Source: Rhizobacter sp964253025 (GTDB lineage: Bacteria; Pseudomonadota; Gammaproteobacteria; Burkholderiales; Burkholderiaceae_C). Taken from it: a stretch of DNA of 64,000 nt. Location: contig NZ_CAXUQC020000001.1 of NCBI RefSeq assembly GCF_964253025.1, positions 248,001 through 312,000 on the forward strand, read 5' to 3'. The notes beneath the pieces were generated by a model. That model was not told the DNA's origin. It made no database searches and was given only the letters and a program-made list of their open reading frames with translations. Shown here one piece after another: positions 28,535-37,639 of this stretch (position 1 is the stretch's first letter; every line of letters begins with the position of its first letter). The position numbers and the translations under genes are program-made.

Positions 28535-29803
28535 ATGTTCAGCTTTTTCAAGAAGAAGACTCCGTCGCCCGAGGCGGCGCCGACACCCGAGGCGCCTGCG
28601 GCACCGGTTCCGGTGCCCGCGCCTGCAGAGGAGCGGCGCAGCTGGGTCGATCGCCTGCGCAGCGGCATCGGGCTCGGCGAGGCGCCGGCCCCGGAGGCGC
28701 CGGTCACGCCCGCGCCACCCGTGGCCTTGCCGCCCGTCTCCGCACCGGCGGCCGCGACACCGTCACCGAGCCCGGCCCCGAAAGCTCCGGCTCCCGCGCC
28801 CGCGGTGCCGCCTGCTGCGGCCGTCCCTGCAGTTGCCCAGGCGCCTGCGGTGCCGCCTGTCGTGGCAGCGGTTCCTCCCGAGCGCAAGGGCTGGCTCGAC
28901 AAGCTGCGCACCGGCCTGCGCAAGACGGGCACGGGCATCGCGCAGGTGTTCACCGGCACGCAGATCGACGATGCGCTCTATGAAGACCTGGAGTCGGCGC
29001 TGCTGATGGCCGACACCGGCGTCACGGCGACCGAGTACCTGCTCAAGGACCTGAAGTGGCGCGTCAAGGAAGCCAAGGCGACCGACCCCGCTGCGGTCAA
29101 GGGCCTGCTGGCCGATGCCATCGCCGACCTGTTGAAGCCGCTGGAGAAGCCGCTCGAGATCGGCGAGTTCACGCCGACCGTCGTCATGGTGGTGGGCGTG
29201 AACGGCGCGGGCAAGACGACGAGCATCGGCAAGCTCACCCGCCACCTGGCCGACAGCGGCCAGAAGGTGCTGCTGGCCGCCGCCGACACCTTCCGCGCCG
29301 CAGCGCGCGAGCAGCTTGCCGTCTGGGCCGAGCGGGCCGACAAGCCGGGTGTGGCAGGGGTGGAGGTGGAGATCGTGTCGCAGGAAAGCGGCGACCCGTC
29401 CTCGGTCAGCTTCGATGCGGTGGTGGCGGGCAAGTCACGCGGCTGCGATGTCGTGATCGCCGACACCGCGGGGCGGCTTCCCACCCAGCTTCACCTGATG
29501 GAGGAGCTCAAGAAGATCAAGCGCGTGATCGGCAAGGCGCAGGACGGCGCGCCCCACGAGGTGCTGCTGGTGGTGGACGGCAACACGGGGCAGAACGCCT
29601 TGTCCCAGGTGAAGGCTTTCGACGATGCGCTGGGGCTCACCGGCCTCGTCATCACCAAGCTCGACGGCACGGCCAAGGGCGGCGTGCTGGCCGCCATTGC
29701 GCGCGAGCGGCCGGTGCCGGTCTACTTCGTCGGGGTGGGAGAGAAGCTCGAGGACCTCGAGACCTTCAACGCACGGGAGTTCGCACAGGCCGTGCTGAGC
29801 TGA
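28535..29803 (+). CDS. ftsY: FtsY, signal recognition particle receptor GTPase
   Basis: SRP receptor that docks the ribosome-SRP complex at the SecYEG translocon. The 422-residue product has a long Ala/Pro/Val-rich disordered N-terminus (about 10-120; the A domain here is not strongly acidic), then the N and G domains. GTPase motifs: GVNGAGKTTSIGKL, the DTFRAAAREQL insertion box, DTAGR, and TKLDGTAKGG. Start at MFSFFKKK. It is divergent from tRNA-Met and only 2.1 kb from ffh, whose product is its partner. Confidence 0.97.
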   Translation: MFSFFKKKTPSPEAAPTPEAPAAPVPVPAPAEERRSWVDRLRSGIGLGEAPAPEAPVTPAPPVALPPVSAPAAATPSPSPAPKAPAPAPAVPPAAAVPAVAQAPAVPPVVAAVPPERKGWLDKLRTGLRKTGTGIAQVFTGTQIDDALYEDLESALLMADTGVTATEYLLKDLKWRVKEAKATDPAAVKGLLADAIADLLKPLEKPLEIGEFTPTVVMVVGVNGAGKTTSIGKLTRHLADSGQKVLLAAADTFRAAAREQLAVWAERADKPGVAGVEVEIVSQESGDPSSVSFDAVVAGKSRGCDVVIADTAGRLPTQLHLMEELKKIKRVIGKAQDGAPHEVLLVVDGNTGQNALSQVKAFDDALGLTGLVITKLDGTAKGGVLAAIARERPVPVYFVGVGEKLEDLETFNAREFAQAVLS

Positions 29804-29810
29804 AGCGGGT

Positions 29811-29824
29811 GGGGCGGGCGCCCC
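29811..29824. terminator. GC hairpin between convergent ftsY and DUF2726 gene
   Basis: GGGGCG-GG-CGCCCC palindrome just after the ftsY stop. No T-run follows on either strand, so termination ability is doubtful; it is the only symmetric element in this 30-bp convergent gap. Confidence 0.25.
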
Positions 29825-29833
29825 GCCGCCGCC

Positions 29834-30556
29834 TCAGGGCCGCCGGGGTGTCGGCCGCGGCGTCGCAGTCGGCTTCGGCACGTTGCCCAGGGGCACGGCC
29901 GCGGAATCGAGGTTGTCGAACCAGGTGGACGGCGGCGGGTCGCGCTGCTCCAGTTCGGCATCGAGCATGGCATCGGCCTCGACCGGCTCGCTCAGTCGCG
30001 GCAGGTCGCGCGGGCCCTCGCTCGTGCCCTTCGGCTGGCTCAGGATCAGGTCGCGCGCCGCGGCAGGGGTGGGAATGGCGTTCTCGTCCCAGACGTGGAT
30101 GGGAATCTGCGCGGCCGCGATCACGCGGTCCATGCGGGCATGGCGCTGGCGTGCCCGGGGGCTCTCCTTGCCATCGTCCGCGCGCACGTCGACCACGGCC
30201 ACCACCTGCGAGGTGGCATCGCACACCACGATGTCGACCGACATCAGCCCCACGCGGCGCAGCCATTCGGAATAGCTGTTGCGGGTCGGCACCTTCATGA
30301 AGCGCGACAGCGGCACCTGGGCCAGCACCATGTGGTCGGGCAGGGCGGTGCGCAGGACGAAGTAGGCCTTGCGCTCGCCCGCCGTCATCACGCGGGTGGA
30401 CTGCGGCGGCCAGGCGGCCACGGTGTCGAGTGCCTCCATAGCCGCGCGCGGCTTGCCCTTGCGGGACGGCGCGGCGCCGCCCTTCTTGCGGGAGCGCTGC
30501 ACCAGCACGAGGGAGGCAGCCAGGACGACAAGGGCTGCAATGATCAGGAGTTCCAT
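29834..30556 (-). CDS. DUF2726 domain protein, membrane-anchored
   Basis: 240 residues. An N-terminal membrane anchor (2-20) and basic stop-transfer (RSRKK), then a DUF2726 domain (about 50-170): MTAGERKAYFVLRTALPD, LAQVPLSRFM, and VDIVVCDA...VVAVVDVR. This fold belongs to the restriction-endonuclease-like group (Asp in the VDIVV strand, V-D in VVDVR), though activity is unproven. The C-terminus (175-240) is Pro/Thr-rich and disordered. Convergent with ftsY. Confidence 0.82.
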   Translation of the reverse strand: MELLIIAALVVLAASLVLVQRSRKKGGAAPSRKGKPRAAMEALDTVAAWPPQSTRVMTAGERKAYFVLRTALPDHMVLAQVPLSRFMKVPTRNSYSEWLRRVGLMSVDIVVCDATSQVVAVVDVRADDGKESPRARQRHARMDRVIAAAQIPIHVWDENAIPTPAAARDLILSQPKGTSEGPRDLPRLSEPVEADAMLDAELEQRDPPPSTWFDNLDSAAVPLGNVPKPTATPRPTPRRP

Positions 30557-30640
30557 CTGCGACGATTTCTGGAGAAAGTTCGCGGACCTTAGCGGTCCGC
30601 CGAGGGCGGGTCAATGGCGGAAGCTACGGCTGTTGCCGCT

Positions 30641-32011
30641 TCAGCGCAGTCCGGCCGGGCCGCCCATGCCCTTGAGGCCGCCCATGCGCTTCATCATCTT
30701 CATCAGGCCGCCGCCCTTCATCTTCTTCATCATCCCCTGCATCTGCTCGAACTGGTTGAGCAGGCGGTTGACGTCCTGGACCTGCACGCCGGCACCGGCG
30801 GCGATGCGGCGCTTGCGGGTGGCCTTGAGCAGTTCCGGCTTGCGGCGCTCGAGGGGCGTCATCGAGTTGATGATGCCTTCCATGCGGCGCACATCACGCT
30901 CTGCGCGGTCCATGTCGGCAGCGCCCGCCTTGGCGGTCATCTCGGTGGGCAACTTGTCCATCAGGCCGGCCAGCCCGCCCATCTTCTTCATCTGGCTGAT
31001 CTGGGCGAGGAAGTCGTTCAGGTCGAAGTTGCTCCCCGACTTCAGCTTGTCGGCCAGCTTCTGGGCGGCAGCGACGTCCACGCCCTTCTGCACTTCCTCC
31101 ACCAGGGCGACGATGTCGCCCATGCCGAGCACCCGTCCGGCGTGCCGCGCGGCGTCGAACACCTCAAGGCCGTCGATCTTCTCGCTGACACCGGCGAACT
31201 TGATCGGCACGCCGGTGACCTGCCGCACCGACAGCGCAGCGCCACCGCGGGAGTCGCCGTCCGTCTTGGTGAGCACGATGCCGGTGAGGGGCAGGGCCTC
31301 CTTGAAGGCGCGCGCGGTGTTGATGGCGTCCTGGCCCTGCATCGCGTCCACGACGAACAGCGTCTCGATGGGGTTCAGCGTCGCATGCAGCTCGGCGATC
31401 TCCTTCATCAGCGCCTCGTCGATCGCCAGCCGGCCGGCGGTGTCGACCAGCAGCACGTCGAAGTAGTGGCGGCGCGCGTGGTCGAGCGCGGCGCGGGCGA
31501 TGTCGACCGGCTTGTCGGTGGCGGTGGACGGGAACCACTCGGCGCCGGCCTGGCGGGTGACGGTCTTGAGCTGCTCGATGGCGGCCGGGCGGTAGACGTC
31601 GGCGGAGACGGTCAGCACCTTCTTCTTGCGGCGCTCGATGAGGTGCCGGGCCAGCTTGGCGGTGGTCGTGGTCTTGCCGGCACCCTGCAGGCCGGCCATC
31701 AGGATCACGGCCGGCGGCTGGGCGGCAAGGTTCAGGTCGGACACGCCCTCTCCCATGGTCGCCACGAGCTCGCGGTTGACGATGCCCACCAGCGCCTGGC
31801 CGGGCGACAGCGAGCCGGCCACCTCGGCGCCGAGCGCCTTCTCCTTCACGCGGGCAATGAAGTCGCGCACCACGGGTAGCGCAACGTCGGCTTCGAGCAG
31901 CGCCATGCGCACCTCGCGCAGCATGTCCTGGACGTTGTCTTCGGTGATGCGGGCCTGGCCGCGCATCGTCTTGACGAGGCGGCTCAGTCGGTCGGTGAGG
32001 GTGGAGGCCAT
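30641..32011 (-). CDS. ffh: Ffh, signal recognition particle protein (SRP54)
   Basis: GTPase that binds signal sequences on translating ribosomes with 4.5S RNA. 456 residues with N domain, G domain (GLQGAGKTTTTAKL, DVYRPAAIEQL, DTAGR, TKTDGDSRGG) and the Met-rich M domain at the C-terminus (QFEQMQGMMKKMKGGGLMKMMKRMGG) that forms the signal-sequence groove. It is divergent from the cytochrome-assembly-like gene with 48 bp between them. Confidence 0.97.
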   Translation of the reverse strand: MASTLTDRLSRLVKTMRGQARITEDNVQDMLREVRMALLEADVALPVVRDFIARVKEKALGAEVAGSLSPGQALVGIVNRELVATMGEGVSDLNLAAQPPAVILMAGLQGAGKTTTTAKLARHLIERRKKKVLTVSADVYRPAAIEQLKTVTRQAGAEWFPSTATDKPVDIARAALDHARRHYFDVLLVDTAGRLAIDEALMKEIAELHATLNPIETLFVVDAMQGQDAINTARAFKEALPLTGIVLTKTDGDSRGGAALSVRQVTGVPIKFAGVSEKIDGLEVFDAARHAGRVLGMGDIVALVEEVQKGVDVAAAQKLADKLKSGSNFDLNDFLAQISQMKKMGGLAGLMDKLPTEMTAKAGAADMDRAERDVRRMEGIINSMTPLERRKPELLKATRKRRIAAGAGVQVQDVNRLLNQFEQMQGMMKKMKGGGLMKMMKRMGGLKGMGGPAGLR

Positions 32012-32059
32012 CGGCTGGGCGAGACCCGGAATGCGGGCACGCGAAAGTACACTGTGGCC

Positions 32060-32902
32060 ATGATTTTATCGTCGGGCATGACACCGTCACTTTCGCACCC
32101 TGCCACGCTGGCCCTGTGGGTACCGAGCCTGGTCGCGCTGCTGGCCTATGCGGGCGCCGCCTTCCTGCCCGACCGCGGCACCGATGGGCCCCGTCGCGCC
32201 CTGCTGCTGGGATGGGCCTGCCACTTCGTCGCCATCGTCGCGGACATGGCCGGCATCGGCACCGGCATCCCCGGTGCACGCTTCGGTTTCGCGCCGGCGC
32301 TGTCGGCCACGCTCTGGCTCGTGCTGGCAGTCTATGTGCTGGAAAGCCGCTGGACGCCGCTGGCCGGCGTACGTCGCACCCTGGCCCTGCTGGGCGCCAT
32401 CGCGGTGGCGCTGGCCGCCGTCTTTCCCGGCGAATTCCGCCCGCAGCTCGGTTCCCCCTGGGCGCCGGTGCACTGGGCCCTGGGCATCGCCTCCTACGGC
32501 CTGTTCGGCGCAGCCGTGCTGCACGGCGTGATGCTCGACATGGCCGAACGCCGCATGCGGCTCAAGCTGCAGGCGGCCATGGATTCACCGATCGGCATGC
32601 CGCTGCTGCGGCTCGAGCGCCTCACCTTCCAGTTCGTCGGCGCCGGCTTCGCGCTGCTGTCGGCCACCCTGATCCTCGGCTGGTGGCATGCCAACCCTTG
32701 GCGTTGGGACCACAAGGCCGTGCTGTCCGTGCTCGGATGGCTGGTCTTCGCGGGGCTGCTCATCGGTCGGCAGAAGCTCGGCTGGCGCGGGCGCCGCGCG
32801 CTGCGCTGGCTCTATGCCGGGGCGGCGTTGCTGCTGCTGTCCTACGTCGGCTCGCGCTTCATGCTCGAAGTGGTGCTGCAGCGCACCTCCGTGGTCACCT
32901 GA
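32060..32902 (+). CDS. YpjD/CcsA-like cytochrome c assembly family membrane protein
   Basis: About 280 residues with eight likely membrane helices. The haem-handling family motif is recognisable as WWHANPWRWDHK, and a conserved histidine lies in PVHWALGIASYG. This is the short CcsA/YpjD branch; its role in haem or cytochrome maturation is inferred from family only. Start uncertain: GTG 32054, ATG 32060 and ATG 32078 are all in frame, and a TACACT at 32048 could act as a -10 box, which would favour one of the later starts. Confidence 0.82.
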   Translation: MILSSGMTPSLSHPATLALWVPSLVALLAYAGAAFLPDRGTDGPRRALLLGWACHFVAIVADMAGIGTGIPGARFGFAPALSATLWLVLAVYVLESRWTPLAGVRRTLALLGAIAVALAAVFPGEFRPQLGSPWAPVHWALGIASYGLFGAAVLHGVMLDMAERRMRLKLQAAMDSPIGMPLLRLERLTFQFVGAGFALLSATLILGWWHANPWRWDHKAVLSVLGWLVFAGLLIGRQKLGWRGRRALRWLYAGAALLLLSYVGSRFMLEVVLQRTSVVT

Positions 32903-32917
32903 AGGCGCAGCGACACC

Positions 32918-33181
32918 ATGGTGAAGTACCTCGTCCTCGTGCTGCTGATCGCGGCGCTGATCTGGTGGGCCCGGGCCGGCCGACGCTCCGGCGGCGCGGG
33001 TCCCGGCTCGTCCGCCGCCAAACCGCCACGCGGCAGCGACGCGCCGGTGATGGTCGAATGCGCCCACTGCGGCATTCACCTGCCGCGCACCGAGTCGCTT
33101 CCGGGGCCGGGGGGCGCCTTCTGTTGCGAAGCGCATCGCGCGGCTGGCGCCAAGGTGCCCGCCGACGGATCGGGCGACTGA
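32918..33181 (+). CDS. PP0621-type small membrane protein with Cys ribbon
   Basis: 87 residues: one N-terminal membrane helix (3-18), a Gly/Ser-rich linker, then a small domain with CAHCG and CCEAH, which suggests a metal-binding ribbon facing the cytoplasm. This matches the PP0621 family commonly placed between a CcsA-like gene and pilS in beta- and gammaproteobacteria. It lies 15 bp after the upstream gene and 3 bp before pilS. Confidence 0.82.
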   Translation: MVKYLVLVLLIAALIWWARAGRRSGGAGPGSSAAKPPRGSDAPVMVECAHCGIHLPRTESLPGPGGAFCCEAHRAAGAKVPADGSGD

Positions 33182-33184
33182 CCG

Positions 33185-35110
33185 ATGAGCGACGGCACAC
33201 CGAACTCCGGCGAGCGTCCCCCGCGCGTCGAGCGGCGCAAGACGCCGCGGCGTCCCAAGGCCAAGGTGGAGTCCTGGTTCGGCGCCCTGGGCGTCACCGG
33301 CGACACCAGCATTCCGGAAGACAGCTGGACCGACGCCGCCGAGTCCCGTCACGACGGCGACTGGCAGGCCGTGGGAGCGGCCGAGACCGAGTCGCGCTTC
33401 CTCACGCGGCAGGCGCGCCGCATCGTCGGCACCGGGCAGTCGGCCTTCCAGCGCATCTACATGGCGTTCATCAGCGCACGGGCCACGCTCGGCGTCGCGC
33501 TGGTGGTGTCGCTGCTGCTGAGCACGGCCTTCGGTACCCGTCCGCCGCTCGAGGTCTCGGTGATCAGCATCGGGTATGCGGCCCTGGCGTTCAGCATGTG
33601 GCTGTTCCCCCGGGTGCGGCCGGACGTCAAGCCGAGCACCCTGGCCAAGCTGCGCAGCCCGCAGTGGGTGGCCACGATCGGCACCGACATCGTGTGCTTC
33701 GTCGGCCTGCATGCGATGTCGCCCGTCGCCAATCTGAACTACGCGGCATTGCTGGTGCTGCCGGTGCTGATGGCCGGCGTGCTCACGCCGCGCCTGATGG
33801 CCATGGCCACCGCGTCGGCGATCACCCTGGCCTTGCTGGCGCTGGCCGGCCTCGGCACCATCAAGGGCGGCGACATGACGTTGCTCGTGACGCAGGCCGG
33901 TCTCGCGGGCGCCGGCTTCTTCGTCATCGCCATCCTCGCCGGCGAGATGGCCGGGCGCCTGGCGCGCGAGGAGCTCACCGCCCGCGGCAGCCTGGAGCTT
34001 GCCCGCCAGCAGGCGCTGCTCAACCGCCTGGTCATCGAGGAGATGACCGAAGGCGTGTTGGTGGTCGACCGCCGCGGCCGCGTGCGCGCCGCCAACCCGG
34101 CAGCGCGCGGGCTGCTCGTCACCGAAGGGCTGTCGAGCGAGGCGCCGTTCCGGCTGTGGGGCGTGGACGCGTGGTCGGCGCTGGTGAAGTCGGTGGAGCG
34201 GGCCTTCGCCGACGGCCGCTGGCCCGAGGGCGGCCGCGACGTGGTGCTCACCTTCGACAGCGGCGCCACCCGCACGCTGCGCCTGCGCGTGCGCTTCACC
34301 CGTCGCCGCGACACCAACGCCACCGAGGAGCTGTGCGTGCTCTTCATCGAGGACGTGCGCGCCGTGCAGGCCCGCACCCGCCAGGAGAAGCTGGCCGCGA
34401 TGGGCCGCGTGTCGGCCGGCATCGCCCATGAGATCCGCAATCCCCTGGCCGCCATCTCGCAGGCCAACGGCCTCATGGCCGAGGACGCCACCACGGCCAG
34501 CCAGCGCCAGCTCACCCGCATGGTGAGCGACAACGTCGAGCGCCTCAAGCGCATCGTCGACGATGTCATGGAGGTCGCCCCGGGCGCCGCGCGCGAGGCC
34601 GCGGTCATCGACGTGACGGCCTTCCTGGCGTCGGTCTGCAGTGAATGGGCGCGCACCGTGGAGCTGCCCCTGGGCGACCAGAGCGTGCTGCGCGTGGAGC
34701 TGCCGCACGAGCCGGTCGGCGTGTCATTCGACCCGGAGCACCTGCGCCGCGTGCTCATCAACCTGCTCGACAACGCCCGCCGGCATGCCAGCAGCGTGCC
34801 GGGCGCCGTGCAGGTGCGGCTGGGGGTGCGCGACGACGAGCGGGCGGTGATCAGCGTGCTCAGCGACGGTCCGCCCATCCCGCCAGATGTGGAGCGTTAC
34901 CTGTTCGAGCCCTTCTTTTCCACCCGCAGCCGCGGCACGGGCCTGGGCCTGTATATTTGCCGCGAACTGTGCGAGCGCTATGGCGCCCGCATCGATTACC
35001 GCATCCGTCCGCCCGCCGAGCCGAATCGCAATGAGTTCTTCGTGGCCATGCGAAGGGTGCCCCTGCCCGCGAACGGTGCCGTCGAGACCCGCTTGCACCT
35101 GACTTCATGA
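33185..35110 (+). CDS. pilS: PilS, sensor histidine kinase for type IV pilus expression
   Basis: Membrane histidine kinase of 641 residues. A charged cytoplasmic N-terminus (1-90, longer than in Pseudomonas PilS), then six hydrophobic helices (about 98-265), a PAS-like domain (about 285-390), the H-box GIAHEIRNPLAAI and an HATPase domain (NLLDNARRHA, GTGLGLYICRELC). In type IV pilus systems PilS phosphorylates PilR to drive pilA from a sigma-54 promoter. Directly followed by pilR. Confidence 0.93.
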   Translation: MSDGTPNSGERPPRVERRKTPRRPKAKVESWFGALGVTGDTSIPEDSWTDAAESRHDGDWQAVGAAETESRFLTRQARRIVGTGQSAFQRIYMAFISARATLGVALVVSLLLSTAFGTRPPLEVSVISIGYAALAFSMWLFPRVRPDVKPSTLAKLRSPQWVATIGTDIVCFVGLHAMSPVANLNYAALLVLPVLMAGVLTPRLMAMATASAITLALLALAGLGTIKGGDMTLLVTQAGLAGAGFFVIAILAGEMAGRLAREELTARGSLELARQQALLNRLVIEEMTEGVLVVDRRGRVRAANPAARGLLVTEGLSSEAPFRLWGVDAWSALVKSVERAFADGRWPEGGRDVVLTFDSGATRTLRLRVRFTRRRDTNATEELCVLFIEDVRAVQARTRQEKLAAMGRVSAGIAHEIRNPLAAISQANGLMAEDATTASQRQLTRMVSDNVERLKRIVDDVMEVAPGAAREAAVIDVTAFLASVCSEWARTVELPLGDQSVLRVELPHEPVGVSFDPEHLRRVLINLLDNARRHASSVPGAVQVRLGVRDDERAVISVLSDGPPIPPDVERYLFEPFFSTRSRGTGLGLYICRELCERYGARIDYRIRPPAEPNRNEFFVAMRRVPLPANGAVETRLHLTS

Positions 35111-35191
35111 CCCGTGCCGAACCCCTGATGGACGTCGCCTGCAACGCCACCGGTGCCGACCGCCCCGAGTCGCCTTCCAAGGACTGACCGA

Positions 35192-36769
35192 ATGAGCTCC
35201 CCATCGCACTTCAGCCTCCTGGTCGTCGACGACGAACCCGACCTGCGCACGCTCTACGAGCTCACCCTGCTGCGCGAAGGCTACGACGTGGAGACCGCCG
35301 GCACCGTCGAAGACGCCTGGCTGCACCTGAAGGATCGCACCTACAGCGCGGTCATCACCGACATGCGCTTGCCCGACGGCACCGGTCTCGACCTGCTGCG
35401 CCGCCTCGAGGAATCGGGCCGCCGCGAAAAGGCGATCGTCATCACCGCCTACGGGTCGGCCGAGAACGCCGTCGAGGCGCTGAAGGCGGGCGCGTACGAC
35501 TACCTCACCAAGCCGGTCGACCTGAAGCAGTTCCGCGCCGTGGTGGCTTCGGCCCTCGGGCGCGGCGCCGGCGCGCCGACCGTCGTGCCGGCCAACCTGC
35601 CGTCGGAACGCGGCGCTGGCGTGGCACCGGTGGAACGGCCCGAGCCGACCATCACCGCCCAGCTGGCGGCCGCGCCGGCCTCGGCGCCGGTCAGTCGCGC
35701 GCTGTCGCGCATGGCCGGGCAGTCATCGGCCATCGATCAGGTCCGGCAACTGGTCGAGAAGGTCGCCCGCAGCATGGCACCGGTGCTGATCCAGGGCGAG
35801 TCGGGCACCGGCAAGGAACTCGTCGCGCGTGCCATCCACGAGGTCAGTCCACGGGCCGAGCAGGCCTTCATCGCCGTCAACTGCAGCGCCATTCCCGAGC
35901 ACCTCCTCGAAGCCGAGTTCTTCGGGTACCGCAAGGGCGCCTTCACCGGCGCCGCCGACGACCGCGAGGGCTTCTTCCAGGCCGCCGATGGTGGCACCCT
36001 GTTCCTCGACGAGATCGGCGAGCTGCCCCTGGCCATGCAGAGCAAGCTGCTGCGCGCCATCCAGGAGCGTTCGGTGCGACCGGTCGGTGCCGTCACCGAG
36101 CTGCCGGTGAACGTGCGCCTCGTGAGCGCCACGCACAAGGACCTCAATGCGGAGGTCAACGCGGGCAACTTCCGCCAGGACTTGTACTACCGGCTCAACG
36201 TGATCCAGATCCGGGTGCCCGCGCTGCGCGAACGGCTCGAGGACCTGCCGGCGATCTGCGAACGGGTGCTCGACCGCATCGCTCGCGATGCCGGCGTGTC
36301 GCCCGCGCCGCGCGTGTCCCGCGAAGGCCTGCTGCACCTCAGCCGCTACAGTTTTCCGGGCAACGTGCGTGAACTCGAGAACCTCCTTCACCGCGCCGTC
36401 GCGTTGACGGGTGCCGAGACCATCGGCGTCGCCGACCTGGGCGTGCCCGAACTGGCGCTCGGCAAGAACGAAGCCGATGCGCGTGCGGCACCGCATCCGG
36501 AGCCGCTGCACGAGGCGCGCGCGCCCATCGCGCCGCTCGCACCGCCGCCGGCCCCGCCCCCGTTGCCCACCAACCTGGCCGCCTACCTCGACGAGGTCGA
36601 GCGCGATGTGCTCGACCGCGCGCTGGAGCGCTACCGCTACAACCGCACTGCGGCCGGCGCGAGCCTCGGCCTGTCGCTGCGCCAGATGCGGTACCGCATG
36701 GCACGCCTGGGCGTGCACGTGGGCGGTGAGCAGGATCCGGGCGAACCCGAGCGCAGCGACGAAGGCTGA
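35192..36769 (+). CDS. pilR: PilR, sigma-54-dependent response regulator
   Basis: NtrC-class regulator, 525 residues. Receiver domain with D13/D14 acidic pair and phospho-acceptor D57 (ITDMRLPDG); Ala/Pro linker; AAA+ domain with Walker A GESGTGKE, sigma-54 contact loop GAFTGA and Walker B LFLDEIGEL; an unusually long Pro-rich linker (about residues 435-465), then a Fis-type HTH (YRYNRTAAGASLGLSLRQMRYR). Start at ATG 35192; the frame extends upstream but not with receiver sequence. No pilA lies in the window. Confidence 0.95.
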   Translation: MSSPSHFSLLVVDDEPDLRTLYELTLLREGYDVETAGTVEDAWLHLKDRTYSAVITDMRLPDGTGLDLLRRLEESGRREKAIVITAYGSAENAVEALKAGAYDYLTKPVDLKQFRAVVASALGRGAGAPTVVPANLPSERGAGVAPVERPEPTITAQLAAAPASAPVSRALSRMAGQSSAIDQVRQLVEKVARSMAPVLIQGESGTGKELVARAIHEVSPRAEQAFIAVNCSAIPEHLLEAEFFGYRKGAFTGAADDREGFFQAADGGTLFLDEIGELPLAMQSKLLRAIQERSVRPVGAVTELPVNVRLVSATHKDLNAEVNAGNFRQDLYYRLNVIQIRVPALRERLEDLPAICERVLDRIARDAGVSPAPRVSREGLLHLSRYSFPGNVRELENLLHRAVALTGAETIGVADLGVPELALGKNEADARAAPHPEPLHEARAPIAPLAPPPAPPPLPTNLAAYLDEVERDVLDRALERYRYNRTAAGASLGLSLRQMRYRMARLGVHVGGEQDPGEPERSDEG

Positions 36770-36790
36770 GCCGCTTGTCGCGGCCGCACC

Positions 36791-37378
36791 ATGACCCGCC
36801 TGCGCCTCGATGATTCCGGCTGGCTCGAGGGCGCGCGGCACTGCGTGTCGCCGAACTTCGGGCCGCGGCCAGCGCAGGCGGTGGTCGACCTGGCCGTCAT
36901 CCACTCCATCAGCCTGCCCCCCGGCCAGTACGGTGGCGACGGCATCGAGCGGCTCTTCACCAACCGGCTCGACTGGGACGCCCACCCGTACTACGGCGAG
37001 ATCCGCGGCATGGAGGTGTCTGCCCATTTCGTCATTCGGCGCACCGGCGAGATCGTGCAGTTCGTCTCGACCCGCGATCGCGCCTGGCACGCCGGACGGT
37101 CCTGCTGGCGGGGGCGCGAGAACTGCAACGACGACTCGGTGGGCATCGAACTCGAGGGCCTGGAAGGCGACACGTTCGAGCCGGCCCAGTACGACGCCCT
37201 GTCTGACCTGCTGATCGCGCTGGCGCCCCGGTTGCCCCTGCGCTGGATCGCGGGCCACGAGCATGTGGCGCCCGGACGCAAGATCGATCCGGGCCCCGGT
37301 TTCGACTGGCCTCGGCTGATGGCGCGGCTCGGTTGGCCCGATCGGTATTTTCCCGATCAGGTGCGTCCGCCCGCCTGA
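36791..37378 (+). CDS. ampD: AmpD, 1,6-anhydro-N-acetylmuramyl-L-alanine amidase
   Basis: Cytosolic zinc amidase of muropeptide recycling; cuts anhydroMurNAc from its stem peptide. 195 residues with amidase_2 fold; zinc ligands by alignment to E. coli AmpD are H38, H156 and D166 (GHEHVAPGRKIDPG), with K164 and the GIELEG glutamate. It starts 22 bp after pilR and ends before a long intergenic region. Works on the same recycling route as Mpl at 60 kb. Confidence 0.95.
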   Translation: MTRLRLDDSGWLEGARHCVSPNFGPRPAQAVVDLAVIHSISLPPGQYGGDGIERLFTNRLDWDAHPYYGEIRGMEVSAHFVIRRTGEIVQFVSTRDRAWHAGRSCWRGRENCNDDSVGIELEGLEGDTFEPAQYDALSDLLIALAPRLPLRWIAGHEHVAPGRKIDPGPGFDWPRLMARLGWPDRYFPDQVRPPA

Positions 37379-37587
37379 GCCGCACGAGGCGGCGGCGTGC
37401 CGACCCGCGTGCGCCGAAGCGCGCGGGCATGCGGCCTCGCGGCCCGAATCGCCCGCGAAGCCAGCAGGCGCGCGGCTTGCCGAATGCCGACACCGTGCAC
37501 ATCGGCGATGTGCGGCGATGCGGCTTTGCAGCATCGGTCAGGCATCACGAAAGTCCCTCGTCGCCTGTTTGTCTTCCGCACAGCGGT

Positions 37588-37603
37588 ACGCTAGCGGTAG
37601 TGG
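37588..37603. promoter_or_regulatory. NrdR box, upstream (weaker) copy
   Basis: Reverse-strand reading CCACTACCGCTAGCGT agrees with the NrdR consensus ACACWATATMTWGTGT at 11 of 16 positions, and both half-site cores are kept. It lies immediately upstream of the nrdA -35 box and exactly 32 bp (three helical turns) from the stronger box, the spacing typical for NrdR pairs. Confidence 0.6.
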
Positions 37604-37604
37604 C

Positions 37605-37633
37605 TTGAACCCAGTCGAGCCCCCAGATATAGT
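37605..37633 (+). promoter_or_regulatory. nrdA promoter
   Basis: -35 TTGAAC (37605-37610), 17-bp spacer, -10 TATAGT (37628-37633). The -10 is embedded in the strong NrdR box and the -35 adjoins the weak one, so NrdR binding would block RNA polymerase. Predicted start near 37640. Confidence 0.7.
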
Positions 37634-37635
37634 GT
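37620..37635. promoter_or_regulatory. NrdR box, downstream (strong) copy
   Basis: On the reverse strand it begins ACACTATATCTGG and matches the NrdR consensus at about 13 of 16 positions. NrdR is the ATP/dATP-sensing repressor of ribonucleotide reductase genes. The site covers the -10 box of the nrdA promoter. Confidence 0.75.
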
Positions 37636-37639
37636 CCTC

